The notes beneath the pieces are model-generated. The model searched no databases. It saw nothing but the letters and a program-made list of their open reading frames with translations, and was not told the DNA's origin. Shown here in pieces: positions 50,452 to 58,512 of a DNA stretch of 64,000 nt. The DNA is from Muribaculum sp. Its GTDB lineage: Bacteria; Bacillota; Clostridia; Lachnospirales; Lachnospiraceae. The position numbers and the translations under genes are program-made. The stretch covers positions 72,511-136,510 of the forward strand of contig JAMPHH010000001.1 of the NCBI GenBank assembly GCA_023663505.1, given 5' to 3'. Position 1 is the first letter of the stretch. Each line of letters opens with the position of its first letter.

Positions 50452-51666
50452 ATGGCACAGATATGGGAATATATTAAAATTGCGCTGTCAAATATCAAGA
50501 GCAACAAGGGACGTTCCATTCTGACAATGCTTGGAATCATCATAGGAATCTCCTCCGTCATCATGATCATTTCGATCGGAAACGGCGTCAAGGGAGGAAT
50601 CAACAGTGAGCTGAACGCTATGGCGGGCGGACAGATCTATATCTATTCCTATGGAAATAATGAGGCAGGGATAGAGGTAGAGTTCACGGAGGACGATATC
50701 GACGCGATCATGGAAAAGGTACCTCATGTGAAGGCAGTCACACCCAACTGGGGCTTTGGCGGGAGCTTTACGGGGAGAAAGGGGAGCTTCGACGGCACGG
50801 CGACCATGGGAATGCCCGGTTTGGAGTATTCAAGCAATGACCCGATTATCAAGGGGAGGTACTTTAATGACAATGACTACTATTCCGCCAACAAGGTCTG
50901 TATCATCACGGAGAACAGCGCGAGAACCCTGTTCGGCACGACGAATGTCATAGGCATGACTCTGGAGATGAATATGTATGGCGTGGCACAGGATTTTACG
51001 ATCATAGGAATCCGACAGGATAATGCTTCCATGTTGTCGGGTATGATGATGTCGGATCGGATTACAATGGAGTGTCCGCTGTCAGTAGTGTCATCTGTTT
51101 ATGGCTTCTATGTCACAATGAATGATCTGCTTATAATCAGCGATGGAGCGGAATTTGCGACAGAGGTGGCGGAAAAGACGGTGCAATTGATGGAAAACCG
51201 ACACGGGGTTCGGGGTATGAATGCAATCGGGGTCGAGAACTTCAATGACTACATGAGTCAAATGGACGAAATCCTTAGCTATATCACGATTTTCGTGGTG
51301 TTTGTGGCGGCAATCTCCCTTCTGGTGGGCGGAATCGGTGTGATGAACATTATGCTTGTGTCCGTGACGGAGCGCACAAGGGAGATAGGTATCCGCAAGG
51401 CACTTGGCGCGAGAACAAGCTCCGTGTTGGTTCAGTTTCTGGCGGAGTCGGCAATGATATCCCTGTTGGGCGGTCTGATCGGAATCGTTCTGGGGGTTCT
51501 GGGAGCGGTGGGAGTGTGCTCCCTCATGGGATTTACCGCTTCGGTCAATGCCTCCACGGTACTGGGTGCGAGCGCTTTTTCCACGGCGGTGGGCGTATTC
51601 TTCGGCATTTATCCGGCGAGAAAGGCGGCAAAGCTAAGCCCTATTGAGGCGTTGCGGCGGGATTAG
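50452..51666 (+). CDS. MacB-type FtsX-like permease
   Basis: A 404-residue permease. The first helix is SILTMLGIIIGISSVIMIIS (about 23), a large extracellular MacB_PCD domain covers about 45-270, and three helices follow at the C terminus within the FtsX domain (IFVVFVAAISLLVGGIGVMN; ESAMISLLGGLIGIVLGVLG; GASAFSTAVGVFFGIYPARK). TERTREIGIRKALGARTSSV is the coupling region. AGGAGG precedes ATG 50452. Its TAG stop is part of the GATTAGG start of repeat copy D. Confidence 0.95.
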   Translation: MAQIWEYIKIALSNIKSNKGRSILTMLGIIIGISSVIMIISIGNGVKGGINSELNAMAGGQIYIYSYGNNEAGIEVEFTEDDIDAIMEKVPHVKAVTPNWGFGGSFTGRKGSFDGTATMGMPGLEYSSNDPIIKGRYFNDNDYYSANKVCIITENSARTLFGTTNVIGMTLEMNMYGVAQDFTIIGIRQDNASMLSGMMMSDRITMECPLSVVSSVYGFYVTMNDLLIISDGAEFATEVAEKTVQLMENRHGVRGMNAIGVENFNDYMSQMDEILSYITIFVVFVAAISLLVGGIGVMNIMLVSVTERTREIGIRKALGARTSSVLVQFLAESAMISLLGGLIGIVLGVLGAVGVCSLMGFTASVNASTVLGASAFSTAVGVFFGIYPARKAAKLSPIEALRRD

Positions 51667-51795
51667 GTTGAAAAATCAAAGATTTTTCAACCAGAAATTT
51701 GTGCTTGCGCCCAAATTTCCGGTTTGTGTCAAGAATGGAGGATTAGGTTGGAAAATCAAAGATTTTTCAATCAGTTGCGGCAAGAATGGAGGATA
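51661..51795 (+). repeat. Dispersed modular hairpin repeat, copy D
   Basis: GATTAGG, then TTGAAAAATC-aa-AGATTTTTCAA (51668), the AAATTTGTGC/GCCCAAATTT hairpin, a gtcaagaatggaggattagg block, a second TTGGAAAATC hairpin and ttgcggcaagaatggagg. The permease stop TAG lies in the first GATTAGG. Confidence 0.85.
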
Positions 51796-51817
51796 TTAGG
51801 ACGAAAATAATTAGTGC

Positions 51818-51846
51818 TTGCTTTTTTTAACAGATGAACATATAAT
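51818..51846 (+). promoter_or_regulatory. Promoter before the YcxB-like gene
   Basis: TTGCTT and a perfect TATAAT are separated by 17 bases. The start point near 51853 lies only a few bases before the hairpin at 51861. Confidence 0.7.
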
Positions 51847-51860
51847 TATTAATGAAAATA

Positions 51861-51894
51861 GAGCATCTACAAAGGGATTGGTTTGTAGGTGCTC
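51861..51894 (+). terminator. Strong hairpin, terminator or leader attenuator
   Basis: GAGCATCTACAAA pairs with TTTGTAGGTGCTC around gggattgg, then tttc. The T-run is short. Confidence 0.6.
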
Positions 51895-52006
51895 TTTCAA
51901 GGTGAACAGGCTGGTGACGGGTCAGTGGATTAGATTATGAACAGGCTGACAACAGATCATCGGATCAGATGATGTATAGGCTGACAAACGGGCGGGTGGA
52001 GGAGTC

Positions 52007-52483
52007 ATGGTAGAATTAGATGTCAAGATTGAGGTGGGCGACCTCTATGATTATATGCTGATGCATGCCTATCACGGGGCGGCGGGACTTTTGGGCAGCG
52101 GCGTGGGCGCCGTGGCGGTACTGGTGGGTGCGTCGAGGGGAGAGATCATCTTCCTGATAGCGGGGCTTGTCCTGCTGTTGTATCTGCCGTGGACTCTCTT
52201 TGTCCAGAGCAGCAAGCAGGTGGTGAGCAATCCCGCCTTTAAGGAGCCGCTGCACTATCTGTTGGACGAGCAGGGCATCACGGTGTCTCAGAACGGAGAG
52301 TCACAGCATCAGGATTGGGAGAGTATGGTGAAGGCGGTGTCCACGAGCCGAAGCATTATCGTGTACACCAGCAAGGTCAATGCCACGATTCTGCCAAAAC
52401 GAATGATGGGAGATAAGAAAACAGATGTTATTGAAATAATATCCACCCATATGCCGCCGAAAAAGGTGCGCATTCGGAACTGA
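52007..52483 (+). CDS. YcxB-like membrane protein
   Basis: A 158-residue protein. Two helices lie at about 27-65 (LLGSGVGAVAVLVGA; GEIIFLIAGLVLLLYLPWTL), then a beta-rich cytoplasmic domain with LDEQGITVSQNGESQHQDW, a YcxB-like pattern (KAVSTSRSIIVYTSKVNATI, LPKRMM). Function is unknown. GGAGGAGTC lies directly before ATG 52007. It is followed by a 148-base gap. Confidence 0.75.
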   Translation: MVELDVKIEVGDLYDYMLMHAYHGAAGLLGSGVGAVAVLVGASRGEIIFLIAGLVLLLYLPWTLFVQSSKQVVSNPAFKEPLHYLLDEQGITVSQNGESQHQDWESMVKAVSTSRSIIVYTSKVNATILPKRMMGDKKTDVIEIISTHMPPKKVRIRN

Positions 52484-52631
52484 ATTTGCTTTCAAGAGCA
52501 TATTTGCAGGACAATTTATTCCTGCGAAAAGCTAGTGTTGATGCAAGCTGACAGACTGAAAATATGTTCACTGCCCCGGGTGATGATTAACACTAAGACA
52601 AATAAAATAGATAAAAGATAGGGATATAGAT

Positions 52632-53117
52632 TTGAATACGACCAACATAACTGACACAATCAATACAACCGCCGCAATTATCGAGACCAACAGTCCTGAG
52701 GAGACCTATGCCCTTGGAATCAAAATAGGGCAGCAGGCGCAGGCGGGACAGGTATATACCCTGATAGGGGATTTGGGGGTCGGCAAGACGGTATTTGTCC
52801 AAGGGGTGGCGGCAGGCTTGGGCATCACGGAAACGGTGAACAGCCCCACCTTCACGATTCTGCAGATTTATGAGGAGGGCAGGCTTCCTTTTTATCATTT
52901 TGACGTCTATCGGATTCAGGACGTGGAGGAAATGGAGGAGATCGGCTATGATGACTGCTTTTACGGGCAGGGAATCTGTCTGATAGAGTGGGCGGATTTG
53001 ATTCGGGAGATTCTCCCGCGAGAGTTCACGGAGGTTGTGATAGAGAAGGATCCGGAGAAGGGCTTTGATTATCGGAGGATTCGGATTACGAGGCAGGGAA
53101 ATGAGGATATATTATGA
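52632..53117 (+). CDS. tsaE: tRNA t6A biosynthesis ATPase TsaE
   Basis: A 161-residue ATPase of the TsaBDE complex that makes threonylcarbamoyl-adenosine at position 37 of ANN-reading tRNAs. Walker A is GDLGVGKTVFVQGVA (about residue 46), followed by NSPTFTILQIYEEGRLPFYHF and WADLIREILP. A TTG start at 52632 is needed because no ATG or GTG occurs before the P-loop region and the family needs about 40 residues there. The stop overlaps the start of tsaB (tATGA). Confidence 0.93.
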   Translation: MNTTNITDTINTTAAIIETNSPEETYALGIKIGQQAQAGQVYTLIGDLGVGKTVFVQGVAAGLGITETVNSPTFTILQIYEEGRLPFYHFDVYRIQDVEEMEEIGYDDCFYGQGICLIEWADLIREILPREFTEVVIEKDPEKGFDYRRIRITRQGNEDIL

Positions 53118-53971
53118 AGATTTTGGGTATAGACAGCTCAGGACTTGTGGCGGGAGTCGCCGTGGCGGAGGATGGGATCCTTCTCGCGGAGTACAATGTC
53201 AACTATAAGAAAACGCATTCCCAGACGCTGCTTCCCATGCTTGATGAAGTGCGGGGTATGTTGGAGCTGGATATGGACGCGATAGACGCTATCGCGGTGG
53301 CGTCCGGTCCGGGCTCGTTTACGGGTCTGCGCATTGGGTCAGCCACGGCGAAGGGCTTGGGGCTTGCGCTTGACAAGCCGATCGTGGAGGTGCCAACATT
53401 AGAGGGCTTGGCATACAACCTCTGCGGAACGCAGGCGAGAGTATGTCCCCTGATGGACGCCCGAAGAAACCAAGTTTATACCGCAATTTACGAATTCGTC
53501 CCACCATATGCGGATACCCTGTTGGATAAGCAAGGCGTCCCATTGGGGAGGCGAAGCACCTCATTGGATAAGACGGCTCGGCTTTCTGACGGAGAAGAAG
53601 CAACATTTGACAGCCTGCCTGTCCTGCGTGTGGTAGAGCCTCAGGCGGCTATGGATATCGGGGAGCTTCTCGCCAAGCTCAATGCCCTTGACGGGAACGC
53701 CGCGGAGCCTCAGGCAAGCCGTCCGGTGATATTCCTCGGGGACGGAGTGAGTGTCTATCAGGAAATAATTCGAGAGAAAATGATGCTTCCCTATATGCTT
53801 GCCCCTGCGAGTGCAAACCGCCAACGGGCGGGAAGCATTGCCGCTTTGGGCGAGGTTTACTTCCGAATGGGGCGGACGGTCTCGGCGGCGGAGCACCGAC
53901 CGGAGTATCTGCGGCAAAGTCAGGCGGAGCGGGAGCTTGCCGAGAAGGAGAACACATGTCCCCGGATATAG
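53114..53971 (+). CDS. tsaB: tRNA t6A biosynthesis protein TsaB
   Basis: A 285-residue ASKHA-fold partner of TsaD and TsaE. The signatures are MKILGIDSSGLVAGVAVAED, KKTHSQTLLPMLDEV and the family core SGPGSFTGLRIGSATAKGLG (about residue 63). The C-terminal half is longer than in many homologues. It overlaps tsaE by four bases and is 50 bases before rimI. Confidence 0.95.
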   Translation: MKILGIDSSGLVAGVAVAEDGILLAEYNVNYKKTHSQTLLPMLDEVRGMLELDMDAIDAIAVASGPGSFTGLRIGSATAKGLGLALDKPIVEVPTLEGLAYNLCGTQARVCPLMDARRNQVYTAIYEFVPPYADTLLDKQGVPLGRRSTSLDKTARLSDGEEATFDSLPVLRVVEPQAAMDIGELLAKLNALDGNAAEPQASRPVIFLGDGVSVYQEIIREKMMLPYMLAPASANRQRAGSIAALGEVYFRMGRTVSAAEHRPEYLRQSQAERELAEKENTCPRI

Positions 53972-54021
53972 TGCTTGCGGCTGCAGCGTACACACTGCCG
54001 ATTATGTGAGAAGGAGAACAC

Positions 54022-54468
54022 GTGACCACAGATGTATTGATACGCCCGCTGAGGGCGGGGGATTCAGGAATATTGGCGTGTATGGAGCGGGAGATCTTCA
54101 CTGCCCCGTGGACGGAACGAATGTTCGCCGAGTTGCTCACCCGTGATTACAGCCTCTACCTTGTTGCGGAGACAGACGGGCAGGTCGTCGGCTGCGCGGG
54201 ACTGACCATGTTGGGCGAGGAGGGCGATATCGACAAGGTGATGGTGGACGAACGCTTCCGAAGACAGGGGGTTGCGGCAATGCTGCTGCGAGAGCTCATA
54301 GATAAAGCAGGACAAAGAGGGATTACCTCCTTCACGTTAGAGGTGCGGGAGAGCAATCGCCCCGCGATTCGCCTCTATGAGCGTTTTGGCTTCCGCGGCG
54401 AGGGTGTGCGCCCCGGATTCTACGAGAAGCCCGCCGAGGACGCCCTGATCATGTGGCGGCGCCCATAG
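54022..54468 (+). CDS. rimI: Ribosomal protein S18 alanine N-acetyltransferase
   Basis: A 148-residue GNAT acetyltransferase. ERMFAELLTRDYSLYLVAE, IDKVMVDERFRRQGVAAMLL (acetyl-CoA binding loop RRQGVA) and SFTLEVRESNRPAIRLYERF are the RimI pattern. It starts with GTG 54022 after AAGGAGAACAC. RimI lies next to tsaB in many Firmicutes. The sequence gagaaggagaacac with its tg start occurs twice: before this gene and 66 bases upstream at 53943. Confidence 0.9.
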   Translation: MTTDVLIRPLRAGDSGILACMEREIFTAPWTERMFAELLTRDYSLYLVAETDGQVVGCAGLTMLGEEGDIDKVMVDERFRRQGVAAMLLRELIDKAGQRGITSFTLEVRESNRPAIRLYERFGFRGEGVRPGFYEKPAEDALIMWRRP

Positions 54469-54695
54469 GCGACTGGCATAGGCGACCACGAAGCACCCAT
54501 GCTCATGCATAAGCCACGCTTCCGGCGTGTTATGTGACTCGGCGGGAAGCTGCGATATAACAGCACGACAGGGCACGCTTCCAGACGTGTTATGAGATGA
54601 AATACGCACCCCAATAATTACCACGCGCCACAGTGCCTTCCTTATAGTATACTCTAGGTGTAGCCGTGCCGACAACACTTACAGGGAGGAAATCA
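54469..54695. repeat. Region with two CACGC-TTCC-type hairpin repeats
   Basis: ccacgcttccggcgtgttatg (54511) and gcacgcttccagacgtgttatg (54571) are similar, each able to fold into a small hairpin. A TATAGT-like box near 54649 may belong to a promoter for the next gene, but no -35 box fits well. No other gene is visible. Confidence 0.5.
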
Positions 54696-54920
54696 ATGCG
54701 AAAATACGAAAAAATCATTTGCAATCAATGCAAAAAAGAATTAAAATCAGACGGAAAATATTTGAAGGAGGGTTGCTTTAGCGTGGATTACACCTTTGGA
54801 TATTTCAGCCGCAAGGACGGCGCCAGACACCGGTTTGACCTGTGCGAGGACTGCTATGATAAAATGATAGCGCAGTTCGCGATTCCGGTGGAGGAGGACG
54901 AGGAGACCGAATTATGCTAG
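54696..54920 (+). CDS. Small zinc-ribbon-like protein
   Basis: A 74-residue protein with two Cys pairs: CNQCKKEL at residues about 9-12 and LCEDCYDKM at about 50-53, consistent with a zinc knuckle. Between them GCFSVDYTFGYFSRKDGARH is beta-rich. GGGAGGAAAT precedes ATG 54696. Its stop overlaps rnz by seven bases, so it is probably translated with rnz. I do not recognise the family. Confidence 0.7.
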   Translation: MRKYEKIICNQCKKELKSDGKYLKEGCFSVDYTFGYFSRKDGARHRFDLCEDCYDKMIAQFAIPVEEDEETELC

Positions 54921-55831
54921 ATGTTTGTTTGCTTGGTACGGGCGGTATGATGCCCCTGCCATACAGATGGCTTACTTCCCTGATGATGCGTTATAATGGG
55001 AAAAGCATTCTGATCGATTGTGGCGAGGGGACCCAGATCGCCCTGCGGGAGAAGGGCTGGAGCCCCAACCCCATTGATATTATCTGTTTTACACATTACC
55101 ATGCGGATCATATCAGCGGTCTGCCGGGGATGCTGCTCACCATGGGGAATGCCGAGCGCACGCAGCCCCTTCTTCTCATAGGACCCAAGGGGTTGACCAA
55201 GGTGGTCAATGCGCTCAGGGTCATCGCACCGGAGATTCCCTTTGAGATAGAATGCAGGGAAATCGCGGGTACTGAGAGCGAACAAAAATTTTCTTTCGAC
55301 GGATTTGAGATTGAGGCTTTCAAGGTGAACCATAATGTGTTATGCTATGGGTATAGCCTGAGTGTGGAGCGCGCCGGAAGGTTCGACCGCGGGCGGGCGG
55401 AGGAGCAGGGCATTCCCATGAAGCTCTGGAGCCGCCTGCAAAAAGGTGAGGTCATCGAACAGGACGGTCGCACCTACACGCCGGACATGGTTCTCGGGGA
55501 GAGGAGGAAGGGCTTGAAGGTGACCTATTGCACGGACACCAGACCCACGGACAGTATCCTCGCCCATGCCAGAGGAGCCGACCTTCTTATATTAGAAGGG
55601 ATGTACGGCGAGCCGGATAAGCTGGTCAAGGCGAAGGAGCACAAGCATATGACCATGTACGAGGCGGCGCGGATCGCCAAGGACGCGGAGGTTCCCGAGC
55701 TGTGGCTGACCCATTACAGCCCCTCCCTCATGCGTCCGGAGGAGTTTATTGGGGAGGTGCGCAAGATCTTCCCGGGGGCGATTGCCGCTAAGGACGGCAG
55801 GACGGTAGAATTAAATTTTGAGGATGAATGA
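54914..55831 (+). CDS. rnz: Ribonuclease Z
   Basis: A 305-residue metallo-beta-lactamase-fold tRNA 3' endonuclease. The zinc motif HYHADH (in CFTHYHADHISGLPGML, about residue 59) is complete. GEGTQIALREKGWSPNPIDI is the conserved start of the fold, YCTDTRPTD (about 212) carries the catalytic Asp, and WLTHYSPSL (about 275) holds the last His. It matures tRNAs lacking encoded CCA, and the two tRNA genes in this window lack CCA. It is shorter than E. coli RNase BN by few residues. Confidence 0.93.
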   Translation: MLDVCLLGTGGMMPLPYRWLTSLMMRYNGKSILIDCGEGTQIALREKGWSPNPIDIICFTHYHADHISGLPGMLLTMGNAERTQPLLLIGPKGLTKVVNALRVIAPEIPFEIECREIAGTESEQKFSFDGFEIEAFKVNHNVLCYGYSLSVERAGRFDRGRAEEQGIPMKLWSRLQKGEVIEQDGRTYTPDMVLGERRKGLKVTYCTDTRPTDSILAHARGADLLILEGMYGEPDKLVKAKEHKHMTMYEAARIAKDAEVPELWLTHYSPSLMRPEEFIGEVRKIFPGAIAAKDGRTVELNFEDE

Positions 55832-56412
55832 TTATGAAGAAATCGACGACGCGTGTGACGATCATTATTGTGATTCTGGTGGTGGCAGTGGTCGGATATT
55901 ACGCCTATCTCGCCAACCGGAGCAGGAGCGAGCGGGCGGAGGAAGCCATGTCCGTGGTGCAGACGATACTGAGCAGGGATTTGAGCAGGGACTATCCGCC
56001 TACCCCCAAGGAGGTAATTAAATATTACAACGAGATATTTATCGCCTACTATAATGAGGAATGCTCGGAGGAGGACATAGAGGCTCTCGGTCTGAAGGCA
56101 AGAGAGCTCTATGATGACGAGCTTTTGGCGGCAAACGAGGTCGGCGGTTATCTGATCAATCTTCAGGACGAGGTGAAGGCGGGAAGGAAGAACGAGCGGC
56201 GCATCACCAGTCCGAATGTGGCGTCAAGCGTGAACGTCGAGCTTTTCAAGGAAGACGGGTATGAGTTTGCAAAGCTTCAATGCGACTATACGATTTTGGA
56301 GTCGGGTCAAAAATACCCCACCACGCAGATGTATCTGCTGCGCAAGGACGCGGATAAGCGGTGGAAGATATACGGCTGGGAGGACGTGAAGAATCTGGAA
56401 CCCCAGTCATGA
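55828..56412 (+). CDS. Membrane-anchored hypothetical protein
   Basis: A 194-residue protein with one N-terminal helix (TIIIVILVVAVVGYYAYLA, about 10-28) and an external helical-beta domain that starts with SRSERAEEAMSVVQTILSRD, includes PPTPKEVIKYYNEIFIAYYN and ends in WKIYGWEDVKNLEPQS. It is not a family I can name. The start overlaps the rnz stop (ATGA); ATG 55834 has the better spacing to GAGG and is equally possible. Confidence 0.65.
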   Translation: MIMKKSTTRVTIIIVILVVAVVGYYAYLANRSRSERAEEAMSVVQTILSRDLSRDYPPTPKEVIKYYNEIFIAYYNEECSEEDIEALGLKARELYDDELLAANEVGGYLINLQDEVKAGRKNERRITSPNVASSVNVELFKEDGYEFAKLQCDYTILESGQKYPTTQMYLLRKDADKRWKIYGWEDVKNLEPQS

Positions 56413-56438
56413 TGTGAGGTGTACGTGAACGGTTCGGG

Positions 56439-57488
56439 ATGGTTATTGACAAAATGGAAAGAATAGGATCAGGATCAAAAACTGACATTTACATATTGGC
56501 AATCGAGAGCTCCTGCGACGAGACTGCGGCGGCGGTGGTGAGAAACGGCAGGGAGGTTCTGTCGAACGTGATATCCTCCCAGATCGAGCTTCACACCCTC
56601 TATGGCGGCGTGGTGCCGGAGATCGCTTCCCGCAAGCATATCGAGCGGATCAATCAGGTGATCGGGGAGGCTCTGCAGGGGGCGGGAATGACGCTGCGGG
56701 AGTTGGATGGCGTGGCGGTGACTTATGGACCGGGACTCGTGGGTGCGCTGCTCGTGGGTGTTTCCGCCGCGAAGGCGATCTGCTTTGCCACGGGGCTTCC
56801 CCTCGTGGGCGTGCATCATATCAGTGGTCATATCAGTGCTAATTATATTGAATATAAGGAACTGGAGCCCCCCTTTGCGTGTCTGGTGGCGTCGGGCGGG
56901 CATTCCAATCTGGTCATCGTGAAGGATTACGGTGAGTATGAGATCGTGGGGCGCACGAGAGATGACGCTGCGGGGGAAGCGTTTGACAAGGTCGCCCGCG
57001 CGATAGGGCTGGGGTATCCCGGCGGTCCCAAGATAGACAGGCTGGCAAAGGAAGGGAATCCCGACGCAATCGCTTTTCCCCGGGCGAGGGTGGCGGAGAA
57101 TGTGTATGATTTTAGCTTCAGCGGGCTCAAAAGCGCCGTGTTGAACTATCTGAACAGCTGTCAGATGAAGGGGGAGAGTGTGTGTCAGGCGGACGTCGCT
57201 GCCTCCTTCCAGAAGGCGGTGGTGGATGTGCTCGTGGAGCATTCCCTGCACGCGGTGAGAGAGTATGGGCTTGACCGATTCGCCATCGCGGGGGGCGTTG
57301 CCTCAAATTCCGCGCTCCGCACGGCATTTGAGAGCGAATGCGCCAAGCGGGGCGTGACCTTCTACCGCCCGAGTCCCGTGCTGTGCACGGACAATGCCGC
57401 CATGATCGGGGCGGCGGGATACTACGAATATATGAGAGGGGTGCGTCACGGCTATGACCTAAATGCCGTGCCCAATTTAGCGTTATGA
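56439..57488 (+). CDS. tsaD: tRNA t6A37 threonylcarbamoyltransferase TsaD
   Basis: A 349-residue ASKHA enzyme that transfers threonylcarbamoyl to A37 of t[23 protein letters not shown] is the N-terminal block, [18 protein letters not shown] follows, and the iron-binding [11 protein letters not shown] (His126 and His130, about) is intact. [20 protein letters not shown] and [17 protein letters not shown] end the protein. The start may be 56439 or ATG 56454; no strong ribosome site decides. It overlaps ispD by four bases. Confidence 0.95.
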   Translation: MVIDKMERIGSGSKTDIYILAIESSCDETAAAVVRNGREVLSNVISSQIELHTLYGGVVPEIASRKHIERINQVIGEALQGAGMTLRELDGVAVTYGPGLVGALLVGVSAAKAICFATGLPLVGVHHISGHISANYIEYKELEPPFACLVASGGHSNLVIVKDYGEYEIVGRTRDDAAGEAFDKVARAIGLGYPGGPKIDRLAKEGNPDAIAFPRARVAENVYDFSFSGLKSAVLNYLNSCQMKGESVCQADVAASFQKAVVDVLVEHSLHAVREYGLDRFAIAGGVASNSALRTAFESECAKRGVTFYRPSPVLCTDNAAMIGAAGYYEYMRGVRHGYDLNAVPNLAL

Positions 57489-58249
57489 AGAATGAGAAAA
57501 GATGTACGGCGATCGTGCTCGCCGCCGGAAGCGGAAGCCGGATGCAGGGAGATGTGCCCAAGCAATATATGATGTTGGCGGGGAGACCCGTGATCTGGTA
57601 CTCCCTGCGGGCGGTGGAACGCTCCAAGGTGATTGACGACTGCATTCTGGTGGCGGCTGCCGAGGACTTGGAGTTTGTCTCCGAGGAGATCGTCGGGAAA
57701 TATAATTTTTCCAAGGTGGACGTCATCACCCCCGGGGGAGCGGAGCGCTATGATTCCGTGATGTGCGCCCTGCGCGTGATCGAGAACGGGGGCTTGAGCG
57801 TCCCGAACCATGACGGCTATGTGTTTATCCATGACGGGGCGAGACCCTTTCTCACGGAGAAAATGCTGATGCGGCTGGCTGACGCAGTCAGCGAGTATCG
57901 TGCCTGTGTGGCGGCGATGCCCGCCAAGGACACTATCAAGATCTCCGATGACGAGGGCTTCGCGCTCCAGACTCCGGACAGGAGATCGGTTTGGAGCGTG
58001 CAGACGCCGCAGGTCTTTGAAACGCAGCTTATCATCGAGGCTTATGGACGGCTGTTTGGCAGACTGCAGAGACTGCAGGAGCAGGGAATCGCCATTACGG
58101 ACGACGCCAGTGTGGTGGAGCTTTTCACGGGATGCAGGGTGAAGATGGTGGAAGGGTCTTACGGCAATATCAAGCTGACCACCCCCGAGGATATGATTGT
58201 CGCAGAAGCCTTTCTCAGGGAGGTATTAAAAAGCGACAAGAAATCCTGA
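57485..58249 (+). CDS. ispD: 2-C-methyl-D-erythritol 4-phosphate cytidylyltransferase
   Basis: A 254-residue enzyme of the MEP isoprenoid pathway, slightly longer than usual (about 230). [20 protein letters not shown] is the nucleotide-binding start, [18 protein letters not shown] is the CTP-binding block, and [20 protein letters not shown] holds the catalytic Asp region. [16 protein letters not shown] is conserved. It starts within the tsaD stop (ATGA), so the two are translationally coupled. Confidence 0.95.
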   Translation: MKNEKRCTAIVLAAGSGSRMQGDVPKQYMMLAGRPVIWYSLRAVERSKVIDDCILVAAAEDLEFVSEEIVGKYNFSKVDVITPGGAERYDSVMCALRVIENGGLSVPNHDGYVFIHDGARPFLTEKMLMRLADAVSEYRACVAAMPAKDTIKISDDEGFALQTPDRRSVWSVQTPQVFETQLIIEAYGRLFGRLQRLQEQGIAITDDASVVELFTGCRVKMVEGSYGNIKLTTPEDMIVAEAFLREVLKSDKKS

Positions 58250-58429
58250 ATAAATTTGTATATATTGTATAGGATCGTTTTTTCCAAAATACACAAAAGA
58301 ATCTTCGCTTTGTGGTCAAAATGCTGTATCCGTAAAATTTTTTAGAATTTTTTTGTAGGAAAAACATTAGAAAACAGCCTTTTTTCATTATTTTGCCCTA
58401 AAAATATGCAACTATACAAAATTTGTTAC

Positions 58430-58486
58430 TTGCAATTTGTACACATTAATGGTAAACTGTTTATTAACCAGTTATCTCTGGTTTAA
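58430..58486 (+). promoter_or_regulatory. Promoter and palindromic operator of the sugar-binding lipoprotein gene
   Basis: TTGCAA and TAAACT are 17 bases apart (58430-58458). Downstream, near the start point, TTAACCAG-ttatct-CTGGTTtAA (58464-58486) is a palindrome with the look of a LacI-type operator. The AT-rich gap 58250-58512 holds nothing else clear. Confidence 0.6.
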
Positions 58487-58512
58487 CAATTCATTTGAAA
58501 GGGAGGAAAAAA

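Larger units (their letters stand above)
51667..52006. other. Intergenic region after the MacB-type operon
   Basis: Holds repeat copy D, a promoter (51818-51846), a terminator-like hairpin directly behind it (51861-51894) and imperfect repeats of aacaggctgacaa near 51905-51990. No gene is visible. Confidence 0.65.
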
